A stretch of 64,000 nt of DNA. Source: Paguma larvata. Lineage: Eukaryota > Chordata > Mammalia > Carnivora > Viverridae. A program made the position numbers and the translations under genes. The stretch covers positions 68,421,312 to 68,485,311 of the forward strand of contig CM057826.1 in assembly GCA_030068075.1 (NCBI GenBank), in the 5' to 3' direction. Below the pieces are notes generated by a model that was given only the letters and a program-made list of their open reading frames with translations, did not search any database and was not told where the DNA came from. Shown here in pieces: positions 32,483 through 44,454 of the stretch (position 1 is the stretch's first letter; each line of letters starts with the position of its first letter).

Positions 32483-32837
32483 CATATTTCATATAAGCTG
32501 TGACCTCAGAAAAAATTAAGTTACAGCTCTTTTCAGATTCCCTTCCTGGGCATGGAAACCTATATTGGCTCTGCTTTCAAGCAAAGAAACAGGCTTCAAC
32601 CCCCACATTCAAATGGATTTAGTTTCATTATTCTTTGTGTACCAAAGTTCTGGTTGTCCCTGGCCTGTCTCTACACACAGAATCTATTGCGACTGCCACT
32701 TCTGCCCCACTGATTTCTTTGTGCTTAGCTCATTTTGCCTTTTTTGAGCTTAGTTATAATTTTTTATCTTTCTCTTATTATATCTTATCTATCGTGGCAA
32801 AGAGTTGTCAAATCATGACTTAGTAGTAGTAGTATAA
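32483..32837. other. Non-coding sequence, nothing recognised
   Basis: No coding or repeat signal here. Confidence 0.4.
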
Positions 32838-33048
32838 TGGGGCAATGGGTTGCTCAGTTGGTTAAGCATTTGACTCTTGATCTCGCCTGAGGCCATGATC
32901 TCACAGTTTGTGAGTTCAAGCCCCACATCGGACTCTGTGCTGACAGTGTGGAGTCTATTTGAGATTCCCTCTCAATGCCTGCCACTCTTGTGCGTGCCTT
33001 CTCTCTCTCTCTCTCTCTCAAAATAAATATATCAAAACTTAAAAAAAA
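32838..33048 (+). mobile_element. Felid tRNA-derived SINE
   Basis: GGGGCAATGGGTTGCTCAGT head with TTGGTTAAGCATTTGACTC, ATGATCTCACAGTTTGTGAG, TTCAAGCCCCACATCGGACT, GCTGACAGTGTGGAGTCTAT and CAAAATAAATATATCAAAAC tail. The flanks TAGTATAATG and CTATTATAATG suggest a decayed TSD. Tail type B. Confidence 0.93.
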
Positions 33049-33944
33049 AGTACTATTATAATGAAGTTCCCAAAATTATTTTTTAAAGAAAAAAATAAAA
33101 TTTTTTGAATCCAAACATTCACAGGAAATACAAATGTGACCATTTGATCAAGTCTGTTGTTAGATGTATACTGAGATATCTTACCAAACCAACATGATTA
33201 CTAATAAACATTAGAAGATTAACTTGAATCCAATAATTTTCTTCCAGATATATATCCAGTTTATCTAAATACGCAGTAGTGCAATTTAAAATTTTCAAGC
33301 ATAGCCCAATTTTAAAACATTGCATAATGTAGTCAGTTATTTTACAATCTGAACAACTGGGGCACAAATCATTTTGGAAAGTTTGAATTATTTATGCTAA
33401 TGGGGGGAACACTGACAAGGGTAATGCAAGCATGGTAAATTGCAAATAATTTATATTTTGTTCTGCTCTGTATTTCTGTACTCTGTTTAATCCAGGTGTT
33501 TGATGTGTTGGGAGTTTACACAATTTCCATTCAAATGATGAAAACACACTCTGAATATCTGATCTGAAAAATTCCCCAGCTTCCTATCCTATTTTATCAT
33601 TTGCCAAAGTCTTTCTTGTTACTGATTCCATGCTCGAGAGAGATGCTAGGTTGGTTCTGGCTGATTCACAACATCTGGCGCTCACCTTATCTCTTTCTAA
33701 GCTCATCCATGGTCTGACTCACATCTTTCCTTAAGGAGCATGTTGGAAGGTAATGATGTGTTTTGGCTTCCATGGTTTTATGCAATGTCTGACCCTAGGA
33801 GGAAGAGAGAGAAATGTTCTAAAATCCTACAGAGATCATATGTAAACTACTAAGTCAGTAGAACACAAACCTTATTGTATCCTCTGTGAATAATCCACAA
33901 AGGGGCTAATTCATGTGTAGATATGACTGCTAAATCGCTGTAGT
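33049..33944. other. AT-rich non-coding sequence
   Basis: No recognised repeat or frame. Lies directly downstream (in the minus-strand sense) of the candidate frame at 33945-34247. Confidence 0.4.
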
Positions 33945-34247
33945 TTATTGTGATGCTTCTGACAAAGACTTCAAAATATTGTCAACCTGCTCCAGTTCAT
34001 CTGCACAACGAGCAGAAAAAGACAAGTGAACAAAACCACACTCAGAATTACTATGATGACCACAAACCTTATATAACATCTTGACATGATTTACCACTTT
34101 CTGATCACAAACCACTGACAGGCACCTTCTTGCACATAGAAGAATGAATCTGCCTGACTCTCTCAAACAGTGCACAATCTTTGGCCGTGATCTACCAAAA
34201 TTTACCAATATAATGCGTACTCTTACATATTGACCTCTTATTATTTC
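33945..34247 (-). pseudogene. Unexplained open frame, possible pseudogene fragment
   Basis: The minus-strand frame has no stop from about 34247 to the TAA at 33945-33947, about 100 codons. The first ATG-equivalent proposed for it, at 34206-34208, is actually TTG, so there is no proper start. The translation has a plausible protein-like look: an arginine/cysteine-rich stretch (LLCARRCLSVVCDQ), a histidine/cysteine stretch, and an acidic-helical end (ADELEQVDNILKSLSEASQ). I do not recognise the family. It could be a fragment of a retrocopied gene, an exon of an unidentified minus-strand gene, or chance. I see no clear splice sites or A-tract beside it. An L2-like segment abuts its upstream end. 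Confidence 0.2.
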
Positions 34248-34330
34248 TCAGAACCATTCTAGGCACTGAGATACAGTAGTGAATAAAACCAGACTCCAGT
34301 CTGGGAGGTGCTGATGTTTATGTTTTCCAA
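34225..34330 (-). repeat. Short L2 3' end, antisense
   Basis: AGAACCATTCTAGGCACTGA, GATACAGTAGTGAATAAAAC and CAGACTCCAGTCTGGGAGGT match the antisense L2 3' end. It overlaps the upstream edge of the candidate frame. Confidence 0.6.
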
Positions 34331-35083
34331 ATGAAATATAATCAAACATTTGGAACCATTAATAAAAGAACAACCTATACAATGCTTTTCTATAAAAATA
34401 CTTATTAAGTGCTTTCAGATCCGAAGTTTTGAATTCTAGCTGAACTACTTTGATGTATATGTAGATAAGTTGTGGTCAATTTTTCTGACAGAACCTTATG
34501 ATTCTGATATTATTTTTCTGTAACACACAGGTCCAGTCAGTGATAAATATAATGGTTGCGTAAATGAAAGAATCAAATAAATTATCCAGGCAAGTTAGAA
34601 GAAAAAGATGTAAGAAAAATCAGATTTTCTTACTCAGACTCAAGGGTCCATTACTCAGATTCACATAAAATTATATAAATTTTCATTTTGCTTTATGCAT
34701 ATGGACAAAACCTGGGAGAAAAAAACTGAAAAGACAGAGAACAATGAGTTTTCATTTTTTCTAATGTAATATACTACTTTTATAACCTTATTAGTTTTAT
34801 TATTCAAGAGTATGCCAATAATTTACCATAGTAAATTTGTGCTATAAAAACAGTCCACGTGGACATTGGTTTCTGATATTAAAAATGCTCAAATTTAAGA
34901 ATGGGCTGACCAAAGTTTACATGGGAATTTTATGTGGTTCTGAAGTTGTGTATATGGAGTTAGAATTTGACTTGCAATTAGTAATTTTTTTAGGACTTAT
35001 GTATGCAAAAAATTGCTGAAAAATCTCATATATAGCTTTGCAGATCATAAAGTTTCTCCAATTATTTGGAATTAAACCTCACT
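34331..35083. other. AT-rich non-coding sequence
   Basis: No recognised repeat or convincing frame in this AT-rich stretch. Confidence 0.4.
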
Positions 35084-35257
35084 CAATGTTTCTCAAACTT
35101 AGTTTTTACTCTTCTGCTTCAGATTCACTTGGCCAGATGCCGAGGTTCCATGTCAGACCTTCTGAACACAGATTTTCACAGATGTACTGAACCCTGGAAT
35201 CTATATTTGAAATAAACTATCCTGATGATTCTACTGCATACTAAAATTTAACCTCAT
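35084..35257 (+). repeat. MER5-type (hAT-Charlie) DNA element, diverged
   Basis: Starts CAATGTTTCTCAAACTTAGT and contains CTGCTTCAGATTCACTTGGC, TGGAATCTATATTTGAAATA and CTGATGATTCTACTGCATAC, ending AAATTTAACCTCAT, a decayed terminal inverted repeat. Confidence 0.6.
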
Positions 35258-35479
35258 CATTTCATAAGACACTTATTTTTTGAAATTGTCTTCTGGCTTA
35301 TATATAATTTATATTGTTTTATTAACTAAAAAATGTTAACTTCCATTTAGGCAACGCAACTGAAAAACATCAAAGAAAATATGCATTATTGAAGGTTTTT
35401 TTTACATCTTAAAAAATAGTTCACTTGTGAAAAAAGGCTGCCTAACCTCATCCATATTTTACCAACGCTGGCTAATTCT

Positions 35480-35701
35480 TTTTTATTTTTATTATATTTT
35501 TAATGTTTATTTATTTTTGAGAGAGAGACAGAGAGAGAGGGAGGGGCAGAGAAAGAGAGAGACACAAAATCAGAAGCAGGCTCCAGGCTCTGAGCTGTTA
35601 GCACAGAGCCTGATGTGGGGCTCGAACTCATGAACCCTGTGATCATGACCTGAGCTGAAGTCAGATGCTTAACCGACTGAGCTACCCAGGCACCCAAAGG
35701 T
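35480..35701 (-). mobile_element. Felid tRNA-derived SINE, antisense
   Basis: On the plus strand: T/A-rich tail then GTTTATTTATTTTTGAGAGA, GGGAGGGGCAGAGAAAGAGA, CAGAAGCAGGCTCCAGGCTC, GCTCGAACTCATGAACCCTG, GATCATGACCTGAGCTGAAG, and TTAACCGACTGAGCTACCCA. Imperfect TSD TGGCTAATTCT (35469-35479) and TGACTAATTCT (35702-35712). Tail type A. Confidence 0.95.
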
Positions 35702-35712
35702 TGACTAATTCT

Positions 35713-36990
35713 AATAATTTAATTTGTAAAATATGGCTTTCTAAACTAATAATAGAATTAACCTCTTAAAACATGGGACTATTTTCCTTTGACTTGTATA
35801 ATAAAAGGGAAAGGATCTTTAATATGCACATATGACTAGAGTCATTAAGCTTGTAATTCATCTATTTTTTAGTCAGTTACATTCCTTTGTTACCCAAATA
35901 AATCTTGCAGCCTCAGTTGGCACAATTTCCATAAAGAATCATTTTTTTTAAAGTGTCCAGCCAACAAAGACAACTAAAAGTGAATTCCAATGTCTACCTA
36001 CCTCCTTCATAGTACTTTGAAGAGAATTTCTTAATTAGGTTTCTAAAAAGTCCTTCCCAAATTCTCCAGTTCTCCTGCTACTCTGAAGTTGTTACTGAAA
36101 CCCCCACATCATGAATTTGAAACTCATTGTCCGTCACCAAGAAACAATTATCTTCTCTTCCTTCCTGATTCTATTATTTACATAGAGTCTCTGCAAATAT
36201 CCTCCTTTTTCTCCTCACTTGTATCTCATGATTATTGTAAGTCAGAAGATCTGAGGACCTGATTGATAGATGCTCTCTATTACTTATTTCTAACACTTAC
36301 TTCTAATGTGAATAATTAGGAACTGACTGAAAATATGATCATACACCTGGAATGTTTGGTGGTGGTTTGAGATTTAAAAATTCCATTCCTATCAACATGT
36401 CCTTAATATTACTGTTAACGGGTGAAACTAGCTGTGCGAGTTCTCTGAAATAAAAAAAAATATTTTCATTTTTGTAATTTTGGCACCTAGTAAGTTATAT
36501 AAAATTTTGTGGTGTATAATTTCAAAATCTACTATGATATATGATATGTAATTAAATCTGGAATGCTACACAGTACATATTCATTGTTGATTCCAGACCA
36601 CAGCAAAAATCTTTTCATGTTAATGTTGGTACTTTCACAGTTAAATGTGATTGAAGCACCATGGAACCATATATGGACCTCGGATTTTTGCCACAGGGAA
36701 ATTTTTATTACATGCTTTGCCTTCAATTTACTTTAATAACATTTAATAATAATATATTGCATTATGTAGCACCTTTTAGCCAATGATCCCAGTGCACAAT
36801 ATAAACATTAATTCTTAAAACTTTCTAGAAGATTAGTATTTTTAAACTCATTAAAATTTTTAATAAAAATATAAATGTATGCTATAGCTGAAGCTAACAT
36901 ATTAAGTGGCTTAGTTTGCTAGAGAAGAGAAGCTTTACAGTTTAGCTCCTGGATTTTGAAATTCAGTGTTTATTAAAAATAAGACAAAAG
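35713..36990. other. AT-rich non-coding sequence
   Basis: No gene recognised. Around 36735-36850 there is faint MIR-like text that I could not confirm. Confidence 0.4.
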
Positions 36991-37530
36991 GGTTTTTTTC
37001 TCAGTGCAAGGTAATATATAGTCATTGCAGAAAAATTTAGAAAGTACTTAAAAATATGAAAAAGAATATAAAAGTTACCCACACTCTTACAACATAGTGG
37101 TAAGCATATCTTAATATTTGGTATACTGTCCACAAATCCTGTTTACATGCACATTTACAAATATGCTTTTTACAACATATTATCATTAAACATGTGTGCA
37201 TTTTTTTCACCTAGTATTTATAGCATTTTCTAATGTTTTAAAGTATTTTTGAACTTACAATTTTTCAATGACTACATAATAAACATTAAGTGAATATATA
37301 ATAATTTATTTAACCATTCACATACGTTTGGATATTTAGGCTATTCCAGGTTTCCAAGATTATCAGTAATTTAGTAAGGGCCACCACTGTGCAAAACATT
37401 TTTATCTTCCCCGTTGTTTATTTCCTTAGGGTACATTTTTACAAGTAGAATTACTGTGTCAAATGGCATTAAAGTAACAGGGTATTTGTATGTGTTAAGA
37501 ATTTAGTTTCTAAAAAGACTGTACTCTTTT
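36991..37530. repeat. Old interspersed repeat resembling an L1M 3' UTR
   Basis: Phrases typical of a widespread mammalian repeat: TGCAGAAAAATTTAGAAAGT, ATAAAAGTTACCCACACTC, ATAATTTATTTAACCATTCA, TTTAGGCTATTCCAGGTTTC, TTATTTCCTTAGGGTACATT and AGTAGAATTACTGTGTCAAA. I believe these belong to an old L1 3' end, but the family name is from memory and not certain. Confidence 0.5.
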
Positions 37531-37593
37531 ATTTAACTATTTGTTAAGTCTTTTACTTACAGAGTTAAAATTGTGTTTAAAACACATGATAAA

Positions 37594-37799
37594 GGGTGCC
37601 TAGGTGGCTCAGTAGGTTAAGTGTTTGACTCTCAATTTCGGATCAGGTCATAACCTCATCACAGTGAGACTGAGAGGCCAGCATTGCACTCCGACCTAAG
37701 TATGGAGCCTGCTTGGGATTCTCTCCCTCTTTACCCCTCCAGTTCGCATTCTATCTCTCTCTCAAAAAAAATAAATAAATATTTTTAAAAATTAAAAAA
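37594..37799 (+). mobile_element. Felid tRNA-derived SINE with TSD
   Basis: GGGTGCCTAGGTGGCTCAGT head, then TTTCGGATCAGGTCATAACC, GAGCCTGCTTGGGATTCTCT and AAATAAATAAATATTTTTAA tail. TSD AAAACACATGATAAA at 37579-37593 and AAAACTCATGATAAA at 37800-37814, one mismatch. The middle is diverged (CATCACAGTGAGACTGAGAG). Tail type B. Confidence 0.93.
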
Positions 37800-37849
37800 A
37801 AAACTCATGATAAAATAATATGAAGCTAAAGAAAAATAAGATAATATCA

Positions 37850-38050
37850 CAATGATTAAGAGAGTTGGCTTTGGAGTCAGTCATTCTAACGTTTAATTTA
37901 ACCTGTGTGGTTTCTGGCAAAATAATTAATTTCTAAGTCTCAATTCTACATCTGTAAATTGGGGATTATAATGCCTATTTTATAGAGTTGCTATAGGCTT
38001 TAAATGAAATGAGACATACAAAGCAATTAGAATAATTCTAGAAATTTCTC
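37850..38050 (+). repeat. MIR (mammal-wide SINE), sense
   Basis: GATTAAGAGAGTTGGCTTTG, GAGTCAGTCATTCTAACG, ATTTCTAAGTCTCAATTCTA, CATCTGTAAATTGGGGATTA, TAATGCCTATTTTATAGAGT and AAGCAATTAGAATAATTC follow the MIR order closely. Confidence 0.85.
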
Positions 38051-38326
38051 ACTGGTTCAATGTCTCTTCTACTCCCATGGTATTAAAATCCACTTATATG
38101 CTGACAAATCATAACGATACAGCCCCATCTCACTGTTTTCTGTTTTTGAGTTGCATGTCCATTTCCCTACTTGACCTTTTCATTTGAATGTCTCACAGGC
38201 ACCCCAGTCATAAAACCTCTAAAACTCTAATATTTGGTATATTTTTTACAAGTCTTACCTACACGCACATATGCAAATATATTTTGTTTTACAGTATCAT
38301 ATCATGTTGAATTGTGTTTTTCAGGG
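38051..38326. other. Non-coding sequence, nothing recognised
   Basis: No coding or repeat signal between the MIR and the split repeat. Confidence 0.4.
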
Positions 38327-38661
38327 TTCTCCAGAAAAACAGAGAAATCTATGTCTATGACTATCTACGGACTGAGAGAGAGAGAGAGATTTTAAAAAAT
38401 TGGTTCATGTGATTGTAGGGCTGGCTAGCTCAACACGTGCATGGCAGTTTGGCAGCCTGGAGACACAGGGAAGAACCAAAGTCGTGGGTAGTCTGGTGGC
38501 AGAATTTCCTCTTCCACAGAGGTCTCAGTCTCTTTGTCTTAAAGCCTTCAGTTAGATTAGATGAGAGACCCAATTACATTATAGAGAACAATCTGCTTTG
38601 TTCAAAGTCTACTGATTTAAATGTTAATCTCATCTAAAAAACACCTAATAGTAACTTCTCA
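38327..38661 (+). repeat. Old interspersed repeat, 5' part, split by the L1
   Basis: TTTTTCAGGGTTCTCCAGAA, a (GA)n patch, AATTGGTTCATGTGATTGTA, CAATCTGCTTTGTTCAAAGT, CTACTGATTTAAATGTTAAT and CTCATCTAAAAAACACC match a common mammalian repeat whose consensus ends 'gacacataaaattaaccatcaca'. That ending appears beyond the L1 at 45950-45970, so the L1 broke this copy. Family name not assigned. Confidence 0.6.
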
Positions 38662-40014
38662 GGGAGATGGTGAGGCATGAGGACCCTAAGCTCACCTTCC
38701 ATGGATACAAATAACATCCAGATCTATGTAACTAACCCAGAAAAAACCTGAAGACTGGCAGGACAGACTCTCCAAAGCCAAATGTAGAGAAGAAGCCACA
38801 TCAAAAAGGGTAGGAGAGGTGGAATCCTGACCCACCAGACTGTCTGCTGGAGGGAAGGCTGCCAGGGTCCTGGAGAGGGGAAAGAGACAAACTCTCATGC
38901 CAAACAACTCTGGCACAGGGAACCCAGCATTTGGTTCTGAAACCAGAAGGCCATAATTTTGCAAGTTCTTACAATCAGTGGGGCTTAACACCTGGAACTT
39001 TAAAAATCAGCAGGCTTACCTCAGCTAGAGCCAGGAGGGTGAAAGGAAATCAAGTCCCTGCCCTTAAAGAAACAGTACAACAAACAGTCCGGAAGAGATA
39101 CAGCATAGAAGCAGCAGCTTGAAAAATGTCTGAGGTATTTGGGAGGGAGATTTGTTTCCTAATCTCAGTGCATGCGCTGGAGATCTCTGAAGACTTCTCT
39201 AAGAACAAAAGAGCTGGCTGGAGCCATTTCCCTCTCCTGCCTCTCAGCCTAGAAGCATAGACACCTGTGGGAATGAGTGCAGTGCCAACACTCTCTATCC
39301 GACTTCCTAACAGTGAGCCCTGTGTTCACTGCCCATGGGTTCTCCTGCGGACATGCCCCCCTCCAATATGCCCTTGGCCAGAGCCCATCTGAATGGTGGC
39401 ACAAGCCTGACAATGTGTAAGCGGCCTGACAGAAGCCAAAAACACTTTGAAAGTTACTTTTGCCTCAGGGAAAGGGGATGATAACCACACACCTCAATCT
39501 GATGGCAGCCCCAGCAGTGGGCTGGAGGCAGACATTTGGTTTGACTACAGGCCCTATCCACCAATAAAATTTCTTAAGGGACAACACAAGGAAAATACCC
39601 TCCAGTTTGATGCTATCTCATCTCTGGCAAATGCCTGGTGTGACTCAACTCAAGCTCAAGGTGGCCCCAGACTGGCCCACTAACAACACAGGGACCAAAC
39701 TCTGCCCACAATAGGCAAAGGGAACCACTGCAGACAATGGGACTGAAGGCAAAAGCAGCTCAGCCACACCAGCAGGGCATACACAACACACATAGCAGAC
39801 ACACCTGAAGCACCAGGTTCTGGTGAACAGGGAACATTGCACTGCAGGGCATTACAGAACCTCTTCTTCATAAGACCATTACTTTCAACAGCAGGAGATG
39901 TAGCTGACTTCCCTAACAAAGAAACAAACAGAGAGAGTTAGACAAATGAGGAGACAGAAGAATATGTCCTAAATGAAAGAACAGGACAAAATCGCTCCAA
40001 GGGAACCAAATAAA
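38662..40014 (+). promoter_or_regulatory. L1 5' UTR (internal promoter region)
   Basis: Starts GGGAGATGGTGAGGCATGAG with CCCTAAGCTCACCTTCCATG, matching the way carnivore L1 5' ends open. More GC-rich than the ORFs. In intact L1 elements this region carries the internal polymerase II promoter; here activity is unknown and few CpGs remain. Frames inside it (for example a minus-strand one of 99 codons at 38692-38991) are not genes. Confidence 0.7.
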
Positions 40015-40841
40015 ATGGAGATAAGTAATATGTCTGACAGAAAATTTAAAGTAATGGTGATAAAGATAAACATACTCACTGGACTTGAGAAAAGATGGGA
40101 GAACCTCAGTTAGACTTTTTAACAAAAAGAGAGAAAACATAAAAAAGAACCAATCAGACATGAAAACTCAGTGAATGGAAGGAAAAATGAACTAAATGGA
40201 ATAACTAGTAGACTAGAGGAAATAGAAGAATGGGCCAGTGGCTTGGAGGATAGAGTAATGGAAAACAATCAAGCTGAACATGAGAAAGAAAAAAAAGAAA
40301 GAAAAATGGAAATTGACTTAGGGACTCAGTAACACCATCAAACATAATAACATTTGCATTGTGGGGATGCCAGAAGGAGAAGACAAAAAGAGAAAATTTA
40401 TTTGAAGAAACAATAGCTGAAAACGTCTTGAATCTGGAGAAGGAAACAGATATCCAGATCCAAGACGCACAGAGCCCACAACAAAATCAATCCAAGGAGG
40501 TACATATCAAGACACAGTAATTAAAATGGCAAAAAGTGATTAAAAAAGTGATAAAAAAGTGATAAAGACAGAATTTTAAAAGCAGCAAAAGAAAACAGTT
40601 CTATAAAAGAGAAACCCTGTAAGGATAACAGCTGATTTTTCAGCAGAAACTCCCCAGGCCAGAAGGGTGTGGCATGATACATTTAAAGTGCTGAAAGAAA
40701 AAAAAACTTGTAGCCAAGAATACTTTATCCAGTAAGACTATTGTTCACAAAGAGGTACAGGATCTCCCAGACAAATGAAAGTTAAAGACATTCATGACCA
40801 CTAAACTAGCTCTACAGGAAGTGTTAAAGGGGACTCTTTGA
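40015..40841 (+). pseudogene. L1 ORF1 relic (RNA-binding chaperone)
   Basis: ORF1p of L1 coats the element's RNA in the cytoplasm. The relic starts at ATG 40015 with a frame reading MEISNMSDRKFKVMVIK. A coiled-coil-like region follows (GITSRLEEIEEWASGLEDRV), then text equivalent to the RNA-recognition part (GMPEGEDK) and the C-terminal domain, and a terminal TGA at 40839-40841. The length is about 275 codons, near normal. It is broken: an in-frame TAG follows soon after the coiled-coil start, and further stops and frameshifts lie beyond. No product is expected. Confidence 0.8.
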
Positions 40842-42760
40842 ATGGAAAGGAAAGACCATAAGCAGAAGTAAGAAAAGTAGGAAGCACAAAAGCAGTAAAA
40901 TTAAGTATATCTATAAAAATCAGTCCAGGGATTCACAAAATAAAAGGATGTGAAGTATGACATCATATACCTAAAATGTGGAGGGTTTAAATTTAAGTGA
41001 CCATCAATTTAATATGGACTGCTATATGCATTAGACATTATATACAAACCTATTACAACCTACCACAAATCAAAAACCAGTAATAGATAGGCAAAAATAA
41101 AGAGGAAGGAATCCAAGTATATCACTAAAAAAAGCCAGCAAATCATGATATAAGAGAGCAAGAGAAGAGAGAACAGAGAAGAACTACAAAACAACCATAA
41201 AACAAGTAACAAAATGGCAATAAGCACATACCTATCAGTAATTATTTTGAAAGGACTAAATGGTCCAGTGAAAAGACCAGGATGACTGAATGGCTAAAAA
41301 GCAAATCCCATCTATATGCTGCCTACAAGAGACTCATTTCAGATCAAACAACACATGTAGCATGAAAGTGAAGGGGTGGAAAAGCATTTGTCATGTAAAT
41401 AGAAGTGAAAAGAAAGTCAGGGAGCAATACTTATATTGGAAAAAAAAATAGACTTTAAAATAAAGACTGTTACAAAAGACAAAGAAAGACACTATATAAT
41501 CATTAAGGGGATAACCCAACAAGGAGAGCTAACAATTGTAAATATTTATGCACCCAACATGGAGGACCCAAATACATAATGCAACTAATAACAAAGTTAA
41601 AGAAAGTAACAGATAGTAAAACAATAATAATAGAGACTTTAACACTCGACTTACATCAATGGATAGATCACCCAAGGAGAAAATTAACAAAGAAACAAGA
41701 GCTTTGAATGACACACTGGACCAGATGGATTTAACAGATATATTCAGAACATTCCATCTCAAAATAGTAGAGTACATATTCTTTTCAAGTGTATATGGAA
41801 TATTCTACAGAAGAGATCACTCATTAGGCCACAAAACAAGTCTCAATAAATTCAAAATCATTGAAGTCATACCATGCATCTTTTCTGACTACAACTCTGT
41901 GAAACTAGAAATCTACCACAAGAAAAAAATCTGGAAAGAACACAAATACATGAAGGTTAAATAACATGGTACTAAACATGGTACTAAACAATGAATGGAT
42001 CAATCAAGAAATCAAAGAGGAAATCAAAACATACATTGAGACAAATGAACATGAAAACACAATGGTCCAAAATCTTTGGGATGCAGCAAAAGCTATTCTA
42101 AGAAGGAAGGTTATAGAAATACAGGTCTACTTCAAAAAACAAGGAAAATCTCAAATAATCTGACCTCATACCTAAAAGAGTTAGAAAAACAAAACAAAAC
42201 AAAACTCAAAATTAGTAGATGGAAGGAAATACTAAAGATTAGAGCAGAAATAAACAAATTAGAAACTAAAAACAATACAAAACAAACAAAAAAAACACCC
42301 AAAAAACAAAAAACAATAGCCAATGAAACCAGAAGCGGTTCTTTGAAAAGATCAGCAATATTGATAAACCTTTAGCCAGACTCATAAAAAGAGAGAAAGA
42401 GAGAGAGAGAGAATGAGGACTCAAATAAACAAACCAGAAAGGAAACAGGAGAAGTAACAACTGGCACGAGAGAAATACAAAGGATTGTAAGAGAATATTA
42501 TGAAAAATTATATGACAACAAATTGGACAACCTAGAAGAAATGGATGAACTCCAAGAAACATATAACCTCACAAAACTGAATTAGGAAGGCAAAAAAAAT
42601 CTGAACAGACCAATTAGTAGCAATGAAACTGAATCAGTAATCAGAAAACTCCAAACAAACAAAAGTCCAGGGCCAAATGTCTTCACAGGTGAATTCTAAC
42701 AAATATCTGAAGAAGAATTAATACTCATTTTTCCCAAACTATTCTCTGTAATAGGAGAGG

Positions 42761-42967
42761 CGGGACGCCTGGGTGGCTCAGTTGGTTAAGTGCCTGACTC
42801 TTAGTTTTGGCTCGGGTCATGATCTCAAGGTTCATGAGTATGACCCTGCAGCGGGCTCCATGATGCCAGTGCAGAGCCTGCTTAGGATTCTCTTTCTCTC
42901 CCTCTCTCTCTGCCTCTCCCCTGCTTGCTTGTTCTCTCAAAATAAATAAACTTAAAATTTAAAAAAA
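42761..42967 (+). mobile_element. Felid tRNA-derived SINE inside L1 ORF2
   Basis: CGGGACGCCTGGGTGGCTCA head, GGCTCGGGTCATGATCTCAA, AGAGCCTGCTTAGGATTCTC and CAAAATAAATAAACTTAAAA tail. The 11-bp TSD AATAGGAGAGG is exact, at 42750-42760 and 42968-42978, and is L1 sequence on both sides. Tail type B. Confidence 0.97.
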
Positions 42968-44240
42968 AATAGGAGAGGAAGAAAAGTTTCCATATTCATT
43001 CTATAAGGCCAGTATTACCCTGATAACAAAACCAGAAAAAGACACTACAAAAAAAGAGAACTACAGGCCAATATTTCTGGTGAAAATAGATGCAAAAATC
43101 CTCAACAAAATATTGATAAATCAAATCCAACAATATATTAAAAGTGTCATTCACCATGATCAAGTGGGATTTGTTCCTGGGATGCAAGAGTGGTTCAATA
43201 TTCACAAATCAATCAATGTGACACATCATATCAACAAAAGAAAGGATAAAAACCATTTGATCATTACAACAGATGCAAGAAAACATTTGACAAAATACAA
43301 CATACATTCATTATAAAAATTCTCAAAAAAGTAGGTTTAGAGAAAACATACCTCAATATAATAAAGGCCATATATGAAAAACCCACAGCTAACATCACAC
43401 TCAAGGCTGAAAAACAGAGTTTTCAACCTAATATCAGGAACAAGACAAGGATATACACTCTCACTACTTTCATTCAGCAGAGTACTGGAGTCAACCACAC
43501 TCACACAAGAAAAAGAAATAACAGGTATCCAAATTGGAAAGAAAAAAGTAAAACTTCCACTATTTGCAGATGACATGATACTAAACATATAAACTCTAAA
43601 CACTCCACCAAAAAACTACTAGAACTAATAAATGAATTCAGTAAGGACACAAAATCAATATACATAAATTTGTTACATTTCTATACAATAATAATTCAGT
43701 AGTAGAGAGAGGAATTAAGAAAACAATCCTATTTACGATTGAATCAGAAATAATAAAATACCCTGGAATAAACTTAACAAGGTGGTGAAAGACCTCTACT
43801 CTGAAAACTATTAAGCACTGATGAAAGAAATTAAAGATGACTCAAACAAATGGAAAGATATTCCATGCTCATGGATTGGAAAAGCAAATATTGTTAAAAT
43901 GTCCATACTACACAAAGCAACCTACAGATTTAATGTAATCCCCATCAAAATACCAGCAGTATTTTTCACAAAACTAGAGGAAACAATGCTAAAATTTGTA
44001 TGAAACCACAAAAGGTCTCGAATAGGCAAAGTGATTCAAAGTGATTCTGAAAATGAAAAACAAAACTGGAGTTATCACAATTCCAGGCTTCAAGTTATAC
44101 TACACATCTGTAATAATTAAAACAGCAATGTACTGGCATGAAAATATACATATAGATCAATGGAACAGAATATAAACTTGTATTATATAGTCAATTAATC
44201 TTTGACAAAGGAGGCAAGAATATGCAATGAGAAAAAGACG

Positions 44241-44454
44241 TTTTTTTTTTAAAGCTTTATTTAATTTTGAGAGAGACAGAAACACCACAAGTGGACAAGG
44301 GGCAGAGAGAGAGGTAAAGAGAGAGAATCCCAAGCAGGTTCTACAATGCCAGCACCAAGCCCAAGGCAGGGCTCAAACTCACAAATCATGAGATCATGAC
44401 CTGAGCCGAAACAAAGAGTCAGATGGTTAACTGACTGATCCACCTGGGCACTCT
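44241..44454 (-). mobile_element. Felid tRNA-derived SINE inside L1 ORF2, antisense
   Basis: T10 tail, then TTATTTAATTTTGAGAGAGA, GAGAGAATCCCAAGCAGGTT, GCTCAAACTCACAAATCATG, AGATCATGACCTGAGCCGAA and TTAACTGACTGATCCACCTG. TSD GAAAAAGACG at 44231-44240 and 44455-44464 is exact. Tail type B. Confidence 0.96.
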
